64,000 bases of DNA from Bacteroidota bacterium. Lineage in GTDB: Bacteria > Bacteroidota > Bacteroidia > AKYH767-A > OLB10. Below, in pieces: positions 63,641 through 64,000 of the stretch (position 1 is the first letter of the stretch; each line of letters starts with the position of its first letter). The notes below the pieces were generated by a model, which saw nothing but the letters and a program-made list of their open reading frames with translations, did not search any database and was not told the DNA's origin. The position numbers and the translations under genes are program-made. The stretch is taken from the NCBI GenBank assembly GCA_016714005.1, contig JADJOA010000002.1, forward strand, positions 434,001-498,000. The letters are read 5' to 3'.

Positions 63641-63946
63641 ATGATTATGAAAGTAAAAGTGCAGTCCATCCATTTTGATGCCGACAGAAAGTTGATCTCA
63701 TTTGTTGAGGAAAAAATTGAAAAGCTACGTCATTTTTATGACAGCATTATAGACAGTGAGGTTTTTTTAAGGCTAGACAAAAATTCATCACACGAAAACA
63801 AAATAACAGAAATTAAAATTAACACCCCCGGCAAAACACTTTTTGCCAAAGAGCAATGCAAAACTTTTGAAGAAGCTACCGATACAGCCGTGGAAGCTTT
63901 AAGAAAGCAAATAACAAAATATAAAGAGAAACAAAGGGGTATGTGA
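63641..63946 (+). CDS. hpf: Ribosome hibernation promoting factor (HPF/RaiA family)
   Basis: The 101-residue protein has the S30AE/HPF fold: KVKVQSIHFDADRKLISFVE, EKIEKLRHFYDSI and the charged C-terminal FEEATDTAVEALRKQITKYK. This is the short form, without the long-HPF tail. It binds 30S subunits and promotes ribosome dimers in stationary phase. It follows the xerC-like gene. The start may be the ATG at 63641 or the one at 63647. Confidence 0.9.
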   Translation: MIMKVKVQSIHFDADRKLISFVEEKIEKLRHFYDSIIDSEVFLRLDKNSSHENKITEIKINTPGKTLFAKEQCKTFEEATDTAVEALRKQITKYKEKQRGM

Positions 63947-63963
63947 ATGCAGATTTATAAAAT

Positions 63964-64000
63964 AAAAAAACGCGAATCATTAAACGATTCGCGTTTTTTT
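63964..64000 (+). terminator. Strong terminator after hpf
   Basis: AAAAAAACGCGAATC (63964-63978) pairs perfectly over 15 bp with the sequence 63986-64000, around an ATTAAAC loop. It ends the window. Confidence 0.85.

Noticed and set aside
1..64000. Widespread pseudogene formation as in a decaying symbiont genome
   Set aside because: Breaks fall on short homopolymers in essential genes while the rest of each protein is well conserved, and gene density is normal.

Overview
The window comes from a Bacteroidota (Bacteroidetes) chromosome, probably a Chitinophagales/Sphingobacteriales-like lineage. The evidence is type IX secretion system (T9SS) C-terminal sorting domains on several large secreted proteins, the gliding genes gldE-gldD, a PorE-like anchor protein, promoters of the TAnnTTTG type, almost no Shine-Dalgarno sequences and AT-rich codon use. 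No rRNA, tRNA, CRISPR array, prophage or insertion sequence was seen.

The sequence carries many single-base frameshifts. More than half of the genes are broken, including housekeeping genes (purM, rlmN, coaX, ugd). At the breaks that can be checked by eye the error is a homopolymer run one base too short, less often one too long. I read these as assembly or sequencing errors and annotate each broken gene as one CDS over its full extent, naming where the frame changes.

Layout: (1) 1-5.3 kb, two tandem amidohydrolases and a CotH-type T9SS cargo. (2) 5.4-12 kb, tatA, an M1 aminopeptidase lipoprotein, rbfA, a methyltransferase and two convergent glycosyltransferases. (3) 12-16 kb, gldE-gldD, a possible small lipoprotein and a DUF349 protein; a noncoding gap before gldE holds a 20-bp-period direct repeat and two hairpins. 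(4) 16-26.4 kb, M28 peptidase, ABC exporter, an aminofutalosine-deaminase-like enzyme, rlmN, a PAP2 phosphatase, a PorE-like TPR-PD40-CRD-OmpA protein and purM. (5) 26.5-38.8 kb, a giant Ig-repeat protein ending in a gliding-motility C-terminal domain, cvpA, a PfkB kinase, another T9SS cargo, DUF4126, a TlpA-like thioredoxin, a metzincin without signal peptide and a T9SS phosphoesterase. (6) 38.9-46.5 kb, M48 lipoprotein and GT2, then a Crp/Fnr regulator followed by an outer-membrane protein and a compact six-gene run (YHS, DoxX, DinB, NRDE/TANGO2, ATP-grasp, LysE). (7) 46.6-56.5 kb, envelope polysaccharide and housekeeping genes: sugar transferase, kdsB, an outer-membrane protein, coaX, a degT-ugd-uxs operon and a GH25 lysozyme. 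(8) 56.7-64 kb, a giant T9SS cargo with six ~140-residue repeats, then xerC-like recombinase and hpf.

The most interesting signal is in region 6. Two copies of the palindrome TGTAA-N6-TTACA lie immediately downstream of the Crp/Fnr gene, one before the outer-membrane gene and one before the YHS operon. Each is centred exactly 28.5 bp upstream of the first base of a TAnnTTTG -7 box. This predicts a local regulon of seven or eight genes whose function is not described to my knowledge.
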